Below are positions 1 through 7,384 of a stretch of DNA of 18,719 nucleotides, one piece after another (the first letter of the stretch is position 1; every line of letters starts with the position of its first letter). A program made the translations under genes and the position numbers. Where the stretch lies: NCBI GenBank assembly GCA_964435625.1, contig CAYTAG010000045.1, positions 1 through 18,719 of the forward strand, given 5' to 3'. Under the pieces are notes generated by a model. The model saw only the letters and a list, made by a program, of their open reading frames with translations, was not told where the DNA came from and searched no databases. The DNA comes from PXRE01 sp964435625 (GTDB taxonomy: Archaea > Halobacteriota > Halobacteria > Halobacteriales > PXRE01).

Positions 1-201
1 GGCTTATCTGAACACTGCCCCGGAGTTGCCACCTGGAACACCGTTGCTCCGCGTCGGCCGTGACGCCCCGGCCGGCCGTCTCCATCCCTGCAGCACACCG
101 ACCTCGGAACACGTCGATCCCCGGGTCACCCCCGTCGACGCCGCGCCGACGCTACGTGCGTAGCGAGGTGTACTATCAACGTGTAGCCTGTGTGAAACGA
201 C
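1..201. other. Left edge, upstream region of the first module
   Basis: I see no supportable gene here. Positions 1-63 are open on the + strand and end in TGA at 61-63, so they could be the tail of an upstream gene, but the peptide is too short to judge. A perfect inverted repeat, GCTACG-TG-CGTAGC, lies at 151-164, just upstream of a weak TATA-like element (tactatca, 171-178). That element is spaced for a transcript starting at or near the ATG at 202. No copy of gene E and no clear similarity to the gap upstream of the second module (5393-5561) is visible. Confidence 0.4.
151..164. promoter_or_regulatory. Inverted repeat next to the gene A1 promoter
   Basis: A perfect 6-bp inverted repeat with a 2-nt centre (GCTACG TG CGTAGC) ends 7 nt before the TATA-like tactatca at 171-178. 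This position, next to BRE/TATA, is where haloarchaeal regulators often bind. Operator function is inference. The equivalent region before the second copy (5500-5530) does not carry the same repeat. Confidence 0.3.
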
Positions 202-1200
202 ATGGCGAAGCGAGCAGACATCGTACTCGAACGGAACGGGACCCGTGTGATCGACGACCTCGACCTCGCCGAGGGGCCCGATTACGAACCGACCGTGAGG
301 ATCCGGACCTCAGATCCCGAGATCGAAGTCGGGGGCGGCGACGTTCCGGACGGCAGCGCCGACGGCGAGATCAACGTCATGGACGACGCCGGGACGACCA
401 AGGTGGCGATCGACACATTCGAGCAAGGCGGAATGGTCCGGCTCTTCGGCCCTTCGGGCGACGGTGGTGTCTCGATGTCGGGCATCAACGGCGATGGGGA
501 GATCACGGTCAAAAACCCCGACGACACCACCACGGCCAAGGTCCGGAACCTCAGCCACGGCGCCAGGTTCTTCCTCCAAGACGATAACGAGGAGCGACAT
601 GCCTCGATGGAGTCCGGTCGGTACGGCGGCTACATCTCCCTCGCCGACGCGGACGGCACGCCGACGGTCAGGTTACATGGCAACGACGCCGCGCTGGAAC
701 TGATGGGCCGCCCCGAGTCCGGGCCGGGGGACGAAGAACCCAGACAGCAGTACGGGGGCGGCGAACTCGTCCTCAAGGCCTGGGGCGATCCCGGCGACAC
801 GCTCGTCCACGTCTCCGGCGAGCGCGACAGCGACTACGGACTCGGCGCGGGCCACCGCCCGCGGATCTACCTCGACGGCCCGGACGCGACGGCCGAACTC
901 GGACGCGGCGAACAGGCCGGGGTGAACGACCCCGTCGCCGGGAGCGTCGTCCTCCGGGACACGTTCGGGAACCCGCTGCTGCGGGCCAACGCCGAGAGCC
1001 GGACCCACAGCCGGGACGATCAGCACGCCTCCGAGCTCCTCTTCAGTCACGCCGTCGGGGAGGATCACGTTCCCCGCGGCGCCATCCGGTCGCACGAGGA
1101 GGGGCTGATGTTCTACGACAGCCAGGACCAGCCCGCGCTGTTGATCACCACCAACGGGAAGATCATCACGCGGGGCCCCATCGACGAGGGGGGCCTGTAG
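202..1200 (+). CDS. Beta-strand-repeat protein A, copy 1
   Basis: A 332-residue acidic protein that I do not recognise as a named family. It has no signal peptide or membrane segment. The sequence is a series of short strand-like segments of the pattern Gly-x-hydrophobic-x-hydrophobic, an Asp/Gly turn, then Thr-x-x-Val-x-Leu (for example GGYISLADADGTPTVRLHG at about 143-161). This suggests a beta-helix, beta-solenoid or fibre-like fold. The C-terminus contains PRGAIRSHEEGLMFYD followed by a PALLITTNG/GPI strand motif, which is strongly kept in the paralogue at 5562 (330 residues). The ATG at 202 fits a leaderless start about 27 nt after a weak TATA element. The gene is 10 nt upstream of the Tat-protein gene and heads the A-B-C-D operon. 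It could be a surface-fibre or scaffold component, or an adaptor; function unknown. Confidence 0.75.
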   Translation: MAKRADIVLERNGTRVIDDLDLAEGPDYEPTVRIRTSDPEIEVGGGDVPDGSADGEINVMDDAGTTKVAIDTFEQGGMVRLFGPSGDGGVSMSGINGDGEITVKNPDDTTTAKVRNLSHGARFFLQDDNEERHASMESGRYGGYISLADADGTPTVRLHGNDAALELMGRPESGPGDEEPRQQYGGGELVLKAWGDPGDTLVHVSGERDSDYGLGAGHRPRIYLDGPDATAELGRGEQAGVNDPVAGSVVLRDTFGNPLLRANAESRTHSRDDQHASELLFSHAVGEDHVPRGAIRSHEEGLMFYDSQDQPALLITTNGKIITRGPIDEGGL

Positions 1201-1210
1201 CGGGACAACC

Positions 1211-2029
1211 ATGCGACGACGTGACATCCTCCGGACCGCCGGCTTCGCGGCCGGGATCGTCCCGCTCGGCGGGACTGCTGCCGGCCGATCCGGATCGCCG
1301 TCGGCCCCGGGCGACCACTGGTTTCTGGACTGGCTCCCGCCGGGCCTGGTCGACGGGAACGAGAGCTTCTCGTTCGGCGCCTCGACCGCCGGGCCGGCGG
1401 CCAGCGACGCGCTCCCCGCCGTCGAGGCGGGCGACCGCCAGGTCTCGGTGCTCGCCGGCCACGCCTCCGTGTCCGTCGCGGTCGGAGCCGATCCCGACGA
1501 GACGCGCCGGCGGCTGCGCCGGGAGGGCTACGACCGCGTGAACGGCCGGTCGGACCTGTTCGGCCGCGAGTGGGGCAATCGTCATCGCGCGACGGCGCTG
1601 GACCGGGACGGCGTCGTCACCGCCACCGGCCCGGCCGCGGAACCTGCAACCGAGGCCGCGCTGGCCGTCGCGGGAACCGACGGCGTGACTGCGGCACGCG
1701 ATCCCGCCATCGAGGACGTGCTCGGGCGGTTGCTCCCGGCCCGGCACCTGTCGGTCGACCGGGCGCCGGCCCCCGGCGTCGCCGCGGTCGGCGAGCGGGT
1801 CGAGCACGGCCCTGAGCAGTCGACGGTCCTGACGGTGGTGGTGCCGGACGGCGAGGACGACCGACTGGCCGCGGGGTACCTCGACGACCTCGCGGACGTC
1901 GACGGCGTCCACTCGACCGAAATCCAGCGGCGCGCGGGAGCGTTCGTCCGCGAACTGGACGTCAGCACGGACGCACTGACGGACCCGCCGGACGGAACGA
2001 CCGACGGGGGGAAGAGCCGTGCCGGGTGA
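1211..2029 (+). CDS. Tat-exported protein B, copy 1
   Basis: A 272-residue protein beginning MRRRDILRTAGFAAG, a twin-arginine (Tat) signal with an Ala/Gly-rich hydrophobic stretch ending near TAAG at about residue 26. It should be exported folded. The mature part starts with a conserved HWFLDWLPPGLV block followed by NESFSFGAS. It then runs as an alpha/beta-looking sequence with a Gly-rich PAPGVAAVGERVEHGPEQS segment. No catalytic motif is evident and I do not recognise the family. It starts 10 nt after gene A and its last 11 nt overlap the SGNH gene, so it is probably co-translated with it. The paralogue at 6566 has exactly the same length, and nt 1739-1898 are identical in both copies. Possible roles are partner, chaperone or exported domain for the adjacent hydrolase (inference). 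Confidence 0.8.
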   Translation: MRRRDILRTAGFAAGIVPLGGTAAGRSGSPSAPGDHWFLDWLPPGLVDGNESFSFGASTAGPAASDALPAVEAGDRQVSVLAGHASVSVAVGADPDETRRRLRREGYDRVNGRSDLFGREWGNRHRATALDRDGVVTATGPAAEPATEAALAVAGTDGVTAARDPAIEDVLGRLLPARHLSVDRAPAPGVAAVGERVEHGPEQSTVLTVVVPDGEDDRLAAGYLDDLADVDGVHSTEIQRRAGAFVRELDVSTDALTDPPDGTTDGGKSRAG

Positions 2030-3995
2030 TCCGACCATCGTCGCCCTGGGCGACTCCGCGATGTGGACGACGGGAACGGACTACCGGTACAAGACCCCGA
2101 ACCTCGTGCACAAGGAACTGACCGGCGACCCGATCCCGCCGGTGCAGTTCCGGGCCCGCGGCGGCGCCACCATCGGCAAGGACGCGGGCTCGACGACCGC
2201 CGACGGCAGTTTCGACACGGAAGACGACGAGTACATCCACGACTACGACAGCGAGTTCCAGACGCTGAACCAGGAGGCGAGAAACCGGTCGGACGTCGAC
2301 GCAAAGGACGTCAACGAACTGAAGTGGAGCATCGCACGCGACATCGGCAACTACCAGCCGACGGTGCTGGAGCAACTCGACCAGTTCGCTCCAGGGTCGG
2401 GGACGCTGACCGTCCCGTGGCAGGGCACTCGGCCGATCCGGTTTTACGACGCCAACGGCAACTCCTTCACCAGGAAACCCGAGACCAGGCCGCCGGACAC
2501 CGAGGACGTCGACGTCGTGTTGCTCAACGGCGGCACCAACGACATCGGCCTCGGCTGGCTGATGAACTTCAGTTCCCACTCCTACTACGACGTCATCGAG
2601 GCCGTCGAGAAGTACTGCTACCGCCACCAGAAATACCTCCTGGAGAAGACCCGCGACCGGTTCCCCAACGCCTTCATCGCGCTGGTGGGCTACCCCATCT
2701 TCCTCAGCGAGTGGACCTCCTACCCGAAGGGCAAGCAGTACCTCAAGGCGTTCCAGTACGACTTCGCCAAGCAGATGGTCGGATCCCTGCCGACGCACCT
2801 GCTCATCGAGCGGGTCATCGACGGCGGGATGGTGTTCGCCCGCGCCCACCAGCACTACATGCGCAAGGCGGTCGCAGAGCGCGCCCACGCCGAGGCCAGG
2901 GAGGGTCATCCGGGGGTGATGTACGTCTCCAGGGGGTTCGGCGTCATCAACGCCTTCGAAGGGCCGGCCCCGTGGGCGTGGGGCCAGACCAACGACGACA
3001 CCTTCGACCGCCGCAGGCACTTCGTGCTCGACCTGGTCGAGCCGAAGACCGACCTCGGCCTCCCGGAACTCAAGCCGAAGATGCTGTCGGCGGCCATCGG
3101 CCACCCCAACCGAAAGGGGTCGAAGAAAACTGCGGCTGCCATCGTCGACCGCTACCGTGACCGTGGGAACCTCTCGGTCGGGGAGACGGCCGGGAAGATC
3201 GACCGAAACGAGCCCGCGAGCCAGCGACCGCGGAGCCTCAAGGACTCGCTGTCGTCGTACGACCTCATTCCGAACAGCTTCGGGGATCCCGACACCGGCA
3301 GCGTGCTGAACGCCCTCTCGCATCGGTACGTCGACAGCATCCAGCTGAAGTTCTACCGCGGGACGGGCTTCAGGCACGCCAACCGGTGGCAGCGGTTCTG
3401 GCGGACCAAGTTCCTCAACGCCGGCGTCGACCTCTATCTGGAGATCGAACCGGGCCGCAACGGCAACAAGGAGACGTTCCGGATCGACTACGAGTCCGAC
3501 AAGAACGCCAAAGACACCCCCCAGTTCGACCGTCACTCGGACAACAGCGGCCGCGACCGGGAACCCAACAACAACCGCGTCGTCACCGAGGTGAACATCG
3601 ACCCGATGGCCGGCCGCCAGATGAACGGGACTGTCAACACCAACTACGGCAAGGACCGCAGCTACAAGGAGGACAACGTCAAAGACGATTCCCAGGACTG
3701 GGACATCTCCTGGAGTTCGACGTTCTACGGCACCGAGAACGACGTCCCCAACGACCGCGAGGACTTCCGGGCGGACAACCGCTGGGACACCGACCGGCTC
3801 ATGCTGTGGCAGCTCCGGAACGCGACGATCCGGGCCAACAACCCGGGATTCTGGACGCTCCGCCGGATCGACTTCACCATCAACGGTGAGCTGACGTGGA
3901 CGACCAGACGGACGAAACACGGCGACCTCGAACGGACGTTCAAGAAGGCGACGAGGAACGGCTGGAACGACCTCCGCTTCGAGGTGTTCCCATGA
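2019..3995 (+). CDS. SGNH/GDSL-type hydrolase C, copy 1
   Basis: A 658-residue protein with the SGNH hydrolase signature. Block I is VALGDSA with candidate nucleophile Ser13. A Gly-rich block lies at RARGG (45-49). Block III is GGTNDI (Asn174). Block V is IGHPNRKGS with His362. The usual block V Asp three residues before the His is Ala here, so the acid may be absent or elsewhere. Residues from about 438 to 625 are beta-rich (IQLKFYRGT, then AGVDLYLEIE, then WTLRRIDFTING) and resemble a PLAT/LH2-like lipid-binding layout; this assignment is tentative. No signal peptide is seen. The GTG start at 2019 is supported by the same 11-nt overlap with gene B in both copies. Known family members act on ester or acetyl groups of lipids and glycans. 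The real substrate is unknown. Confidence 0.8.
   Translation: MPGDPTIVALGDSAMWTTGTDYRYKTPNLVHKELTGDPIPPVQFRARGGATIGKDAGSTTADGSFDTEDDEYIHDYDSEFQTLNQEARNRSDVDAKDVNELKWSIARDIGNYQPTVLEQLDQFAPGSGTLTVPWQGTRPIRFYDANGNSFTRKPETRPPDTEDVDVVLLNGGTNDIGLGWLMNFSSHSYYDVIEAVEKYCYRHQKYLLEKTRDRFPNAFIALVGYPIFLSEWTSYPKGKQYLKAFQYDFAKQMVGSLPTHLLIERVIDGGMVFARAHQHYMRKAVAERAHAEAREGHPGVMYVSRGFGVINAFEGPAPWAWGQTNDDTFDRRRHFVLDLVEPKTDLGLPELKPKMLSAAIGHPNRKGSKKTAAAIVDRYRDRGNLSVGETAGKIDRNEPASQRPRSLKDSLSSYDLIPNSFGDPDTGSVLNALSHRYVDSIQLKFYRGTGFRHANRWQRFWRTKFLNAGVDLYLEIEPGRNGNKETFRIDYESDKNAKDTPQFDRHSDNSGRDREPNNNRVVTEVNIDPMAGRQMNGTVNTNYGKDRSYKEDNVKDDSQDWDISWSSTFYGTENDVPNDREDFRADNRWDTDRLMLWQLRNATIRANNPGFWTLRRIDFTINGELTWTTRRTKHGDLERTFKKATRNGWNDLRFEVFP
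3981..3986 (+). promoter_or_regulatory. Shine-Dalgarno for lipoprotein D1
   Basis: GAGGTG lies 5 nt before the ATG at 3992, within the end of gene C. It matches the haloarchaeal 16S anti-SD and supports an internal, ATGA-coupled start rather than the longer open frame from 3896. Confidence 0.65.
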
Positions 3996-5146
3996 GGGGG
4001 TCCGCGACGGACCCCTCGACCGCGAACCGCCGGACGGTCGCCGTCGCCGTCGTCGGCCTCCTCGTCGTACTCTCGGGCTGTCTGGGTGCCGTCGGGGACC
4101 GGACCCCGTCGCCCGCGGACCAGGGGGACCTGGCCGACGGGGCGTCCGAGGTCCGGTCCATCGAGGACGGAGACCTGCCGCCGGGGGTCGACGAGTCCGG
4201 CGTCGTCAACGCGACGCGGCTGCTCGACGCCCACCGCTCGCAGGGGCTGTCCGACGGCTACCGGGTGCGTCACGAACCGGTCGCGGCCGACGGCGAGGGC
4301 GAGGCCGTCGTCCTGGACCGGGGCCCGGCCAGGGCGCGACTCGTCCGCGAGACGGCCGACGGCATCACGACGTACTGGGCCTCCGGCGAGGGCCGCGCCG
4401 TCGCGGTCCGGGACCCCTCGAGCACGGTCACCTACGCTACGGGGGCAAGCGGGGCGGCCGGGGACCTGCTCGCGCAGTCGAGCCGGACGGAGACGGCCGT
4501 CGATCCGTACGTCAGGTACGGCGAGTTCGACGCGGTCGGGGTCGTCGAGCGCGAGGACGGGCAGTTCCTGAAGCTCGAGGCGACCGGGATCGACGCCGCG
4601 GCGCTGTCGGACGGTCCCTCGCGGATCGCCGGCGACGGCCAGGTCCTCGAAATCGCCGGGCAGGTACTGGTCACGTCCGCCGGGGTGATCGGGCTGGCGG
4701 AACTGGAGGTGACCGTCGAGACCGGCGACGGCGAGACCGTCACCGACGTCTTCAGGTACGAGGTCGGCGGGGTCGAGGAGGCCGCGCTGGAGCGGCCGGA
4801 CTGGACCGAGGAGACCCCGCACGTCGAGGCCTCGCTCCACGAGGACGGGACCGCGCTGGCGCTCACCAACCGCGGCGGTGCCGCGATCCCCGAGGGGACC
4901 GAACTGCGGCTGGTCGCCGACGGGGAGGTCCTCGGCACCGCGACCGTCCCCGAGCGCGTCGAACCGGACGGGCGACTGTACGCCGTGGTCGTCACCGGGG
5001 ACGACGCCACGACGACCGTCCACGTCGGCGTGGGCGAACCGCCGTCGGTCGAGGGACACCGGGTCTCGCTCGGCCGGTACGACGGCGTCGTCGCCGTGGG
5101 GTACGCCGATGACGGTCGGTTCGAAGCCGGCACCGGGGCCGGCTAA
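3992..5146 (+). CDS. Lipobox lipoprotein D, copy 1
   Basis: A 384-residue secreted lipoprotein. A hydrophobic stretch (VAVAVVGLLVVLSGC) ends in a lipobox with Cys30 as the expected lipid-attachment residue. Residues 31-60 are a Ser/Pro/Asp-rich linker. Residues of about 60-270 contain an NATRLLDAHR start and alternating strands (TTYWASGEGRAVAV, VTYATGASG, YVRYGEFDAVGVVEREDG), a layout like haloarchaeal LolA/LppX-type lipoproteins, suggested with moderate confidence only. Residues of about 285-347 look like an Ig/CARDB-type strand domain (LTNRGGAAIPEGTELRLVAD). The start is fixed by the ATGA overlap with gene C and a good SD. The paralogue at 9347 has 383 residues. It probably sits on the outer face of the membrane and may bind a lipid or the module's other exported products (inference). 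Confidence 0.8.
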   Translation: MRGSATDPSTANRRTVAVAVVGLLVVLSGCLGAVGDRTPSPADQGDLADGASEVRSIEDGDLPPGVDESGVVNATRLLDAHRSQGLSDGYRVRHEPVAADGEGEAVVLDRGPARARLVRETADGITTYWASGEGRAVAVRDPSSTVTYATGASGAAGDLLAQSSRTETAVDPYVRYGEFDAVGVVEREDGQFLKLEATGIDAAALSDGPSRIAGDGQVLEIAGQVLVTSAGVIGLAELEVTVETGDGETVTDVFRYEVGGVEEAALERPDWTEETPHVEASLHEDGTALALTNRGGAAIPEGTELRLVADGEVLGTATVPERVEPDGRLYAVVVTGDDATTTVHVGVGEPPSVEGHRVSLGRYDGVVAVGYADDGRFEAGTGAG

Positions 5147-5179
5147 TCGGCCGGCAGTCGGGGCCGGCAGTCGGGATAG

Positions 5180-5392
5180 TTAGTCGTCCGATTCGTCCGC
5201 GGCGTCGCCCGCGTCCCGGGCGTCGACCGTCGCGGACCGCTGCTCGTCGAGTTGTCGGTGGCCCTCGTTGATGAGCCGGAGGACCTGCGGGAGCACCTCG
5301 ATCTCGATCTGCTCGCGGAACGTCGGGTCGACCTCCTCGATCTCCCCGAGCTTGTCGGCGTACTTGTCCGGAATCTCGACTTCGACGTGCAT
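5180..5392 (-). CDS. Small acidic protein E, copy 1
   Basis: A 70-residue acidic protein starting MHVEVEIPDKYADKL. Residues 1-47 are identical to the copy at 10495, while the Asp/Ala-rich tails differ. The predicted layout is one strand followed by two helices, ending near LRLINEGHRQ. This resembles the ribbon-helix-helix order, but no signature proves DNA binding. The ATG at 5392 was chosen over a longer open frame because a TATA-like box (gtatttac, minus strand) lies about 26 nt upstream and identity between copies is centred on this start. The gene converges on lipoprotein D (33-nt gap) and is divergent from the second A gene. It may be a regulator or accessory protein of the module; function unknown. 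Confidence 0.65.
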   Translation of the reverse strand: MHVEVEIPDKYADKLGEIEEVDPTFREQIEIEVLPQVLRLINEGHRQLDEQRSATVDARDAGDAADESDD

Positions 5393-5414
5393 ACCGGAGG
5401 GTCCCGTGGCTGAA

Positions 5415-5422
5415 GTAAATAC
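5415..5422 (-). promoter_or_regulatory. TATA-like box for gene E1
   Basis: Reading the minus strand, gtatttac is centred about 26 nt before the ATG at 5392, the spacing expected for a leaderless haloarchaeal transcript. The box and about 43 nt upstream of the start are conserved in the second copy with one change. Confidence 0.5.
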
Positions 5423-5528
5423 GTTGGCACTCGTGACGGCTCCGGTCGCGGACGACCCGGCGACCCGCCGTTCGACCACGGTGGCGACGCCCCGCCGACC
5501 CGACCACATACTAACTGTGTAGTGCTAG

Positions 5529-5540
5529 ATTTTTTTAATA
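5529..5540 (+). promoter_or_regulatory. TATA box for the second module (gene A2)
   Basis: A T-rich tttttttaata element sits about 26 nt before the ATG at 5562 in a markedly AT-rich 45-nt patch. It implies a leaderless transcript. It is stronger-looking than the box before gene A1, so the two operons may be expressed differently. Confidence 0.6.
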
Positions 5541-5561
5541 GGATTGGCTATTTGATATTCT

Positions 5562-6554
5562 ATGGCGAACCAGGCAGACATCGTACTCGAACAGGACGGC
5601 ACCAGGGTGGTCAACGACGTCGACGTCGCGGTGGGGCCGAACGCGGATCCGAACGTGACGCTCGATCCGGGTGGGGCGACGATATCGGTCGGTGGCGGTG
5701 GCACGGATTCCGGTACCTCCATCGGGTCGATTGAGGCCCGGAACCCCGACGACACCCCCGTCATCTGGTTGAGCGCCAACAATGGCGGCAACGCCTGGGT
5801 GTTCGACCCGGACTCGGCGGGCAAGGTGGGGATGGGTGCGGGCGATGGCGGGACCATCACCATGGATGGGAGTGAGGGGAACCAGACGGTGAGACTGGAC
5901 ACCGACGACGGGCGTGGCAACATCTTCCTCTGGGACGAACAGGATCAGCTCCAGGTCACGGTCGAGGCCGGCGACGACGGCGGGGAGATCGTGCTCAACG
6001 ACGAGGAGGGCATGCAGACCTGCTTCATGCACGGCGACGACGCCGCCATCGAACTCAGGGGCCAGCCGGATCAACCCGATTACGAGGAAGGGGAAGACCG
6101 GATCGGCGGCGGCGAACTCGTCCTCTCTGCCGCCGGCGGCGGGGCCGTCGACACCCGTGTGCACATCTCCGGGGATATAGCTGCCGACTACGGGCACGGC
6201 AGGGGCCACCGCCCGCGGATCTTCATCGACGGCCCGAGCGCGACGGCGGAACTCGGCCGTGGGCCACAGGAAAACGGAGGCGATCCGGCCGAGGGGAGCA
6301 TCGGGCTCCGCGATACGGAGGGCGACTTTTTGCTAACAGCACGTGCCGAAAGCCCTACCCACGGCGGCAACGGCAAACACGTGCCCGAGATTTACTTCGG
6401 GTACAGGAGCGAAGAGGACCCCCAACCACGCGGCGCCATCAGGTCCCACCGGGATGGCCTGATGCTCTACGACGCCAACGACGATCCGGCCCTGCTCATC
6501 GACACGAACGGCGAGATCCACACCGCCGGCCCCATCCACGAGGGGTCCCTGTGA
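5562..6554 (+). CDS. Beta-strand-repeat protein A, copy 2
   Basis: A 330-residue paralogue of the protein encoded at 202. The opening ADIVLEQDGTRV and the C-terminal third are well conserved (GHRPRIFIDGPSATAELGRG, then PRGAIRSHRDGLMLYD and PALLIDTNG). The middle repeats have diverged. The same strand-turn-strand pattern recurs (EIVLNDEEGMQTCFMHGDDA). There is no signal peptide, so it is either cytoplasmic or exported by an unrecognised route. It begins about 26 nt after a strong TATA box, which supports this ATG and a leaderless mRNA. Gene B2 follows after 11 nt. A fibre or beta-solenoid scaffold is the best structural guess. No enzymatic motif is visible. Confidence 0.75.
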   Translation: MANQADIVLEQDGTRVVNDVDVAVGPNADPNVTLDPGGATISVGGGGTDSGTSIGSIEARNPDDTPVIWLSANNGGNAWVFDPDSAGKVGMGAGDGGTITMDGSEGNQTVRLDTDDGRGNIFLWDEQDQLQVTVEAGDDGGEIVLNDEEGMQTCFMHGDDAAIELRGQPDQPDYEEGEDRIGGGELVLSAAGGGAVDTRVHISGDIAADYGHGRGHRPRIFIDGPSATAELGRGPQENGGDPAEGSIGLRDTEGDFLLTARAESPTHGGNGKHVPEIYFGYRSEEDPQPRGAIRSHRDGLMLYDANDDPALLIDTNGEIHTAGPIHEGSL

Positions 6555-6565
6555 CGGTGGCGACG

Positions 6566-7384
6566 ATGCAACGACGCGAACTCCTGCGAACCGCCGGCTT
6601 CGCCGCGGGGATGGTCGCGCTGGGGGGGACCGCGGCCGGTCGATCCGGGCCGCCGGCGGTCCCGGGAGACCACTGGTTTCTGGACTGGCTGCCCCCGGGC
6701 CTGGTCAAGGGAAACGAGAGCTTCTCGTTCGGCGCCTCGACCGCCCGGATCAAGCCGGACAGGGCGGTCCCGGCCGTCGAGGCGGGCGACCGCCAGGTCT
6801 CGGTGCTGGGTGGCCACGCGTCCGTCTCCGTGGCGGTCGGGGCCGATCCCGACACGGCGCGACGCAGACTGCAACGGGAGGGCTACGACCGCGTGGCCGG
6901 CCGCCCGGACCTGTTCGGCCGCGAGTGGGGCACCCGTCATCGCGCGGTCGCCATCGACGACGAGGGCGTCGTTACCGCCACCGGCCCGGCCGCCGACCCC
7001 GCAACCGAGGCCGCGATGGCCGTCGCGGGCACCGACGGCGTGACTGCGGCCCGCGATCCCGCCATCGAGGACGTGCTCGGGCGGCTGCTTCCCGCCCGGC
7101 ACCTGTCGGTCGACCGGGCGCCGGCCCCCGGCGTCGCCGCGGTCGGCGAGCGGGTCGAGCACGGCCCTGAGCAGTCGACGGTCCTGACGGTGGTGGTGCC
7201 GGACGGCGAGGACGACCGACTGGCCGCGGGGTACCTCGACGACCTCGCGGACGCCGACGGCGTCCACTCGGCCGAAATCGAGCGCCGCGGGGATGCGTTC
7301 GTCCGCGAACTGGACGTCAGCACGGACGCGCTGATCGACCCGGCCGACGACACCGGTGACGGGGGGACGACGCGTGGCGAGTGA
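6566..7384 (+). CDS. Tat-exported protein B, copy 2
   Basis: A 272-residue protein of exactly the same length as copy 1. It starts MQRRELLRTAGFAAGMVALGG, a twin-arginine signal. Two upstream GTG codons (6551, 6557) are in frame. The ATG at 6566 is preferred because it aligns with the copy-1 start and leaves an 11-nt gap to gene A2, like the 10-nt gap in copy 1. The mature N-terminus (HWFLDWLPPGLV) and the C-terminal half are strongly conserved; nt 7094-7253 are identical to 1739-1898. The family is unrecognised and no catalytic residues are evident. Its last 11 nt overlap the SGNH hydrolase gene. Confidence 0.8.
   Translation: MQRRELLRTAGFAAGMVALGGTAAGRSGPPAVPGDHWFLDWLPPGLVKGNESFSFGASTARIKPDRAVPAVEAGDRQVSVLGGHASVSVAVGADPDTARRRLQREGYDRVAGRPDLFGREWGTRHRAVAIDDEGVVTATGPAADPATEAAMAVAGTDGVTAARDPAIEDVLGRLLPARHLSVDRAPAPGVAAVGERVEHGPEQSTVLTVVVPDGEDDRLAAGYLDDLADADGVHSAEIERRGDAFVRELDVSTDALIDPADDTGDGGTTRGE

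Noticed and set aside
1962..3920. 652-codon open frame on the minus strand opposite C1, and the matching one at 7317-9275
   Set aside because: These are mirror frames of the SGNH genes in high-G+C DNA. Their translations are Val/Arg/Glu-rich without motifs, and the + strand frame has the conserved GDSA, GGTND and HPN blocks.
3896..3991. Longer start for lipoprotein D1
   Set aside because: The ATGA overlap, SD spacing and position of the signal peptide all favour 3992, and the second copy shows the same arrangement at 9347.
5393..5509. Longer N-terminal form of small protein E (start at 5509)
   Set aside because: The extension runs through the conserved TATA-like promoter, and its residues are not maintained in the second copy as far as the short form is.
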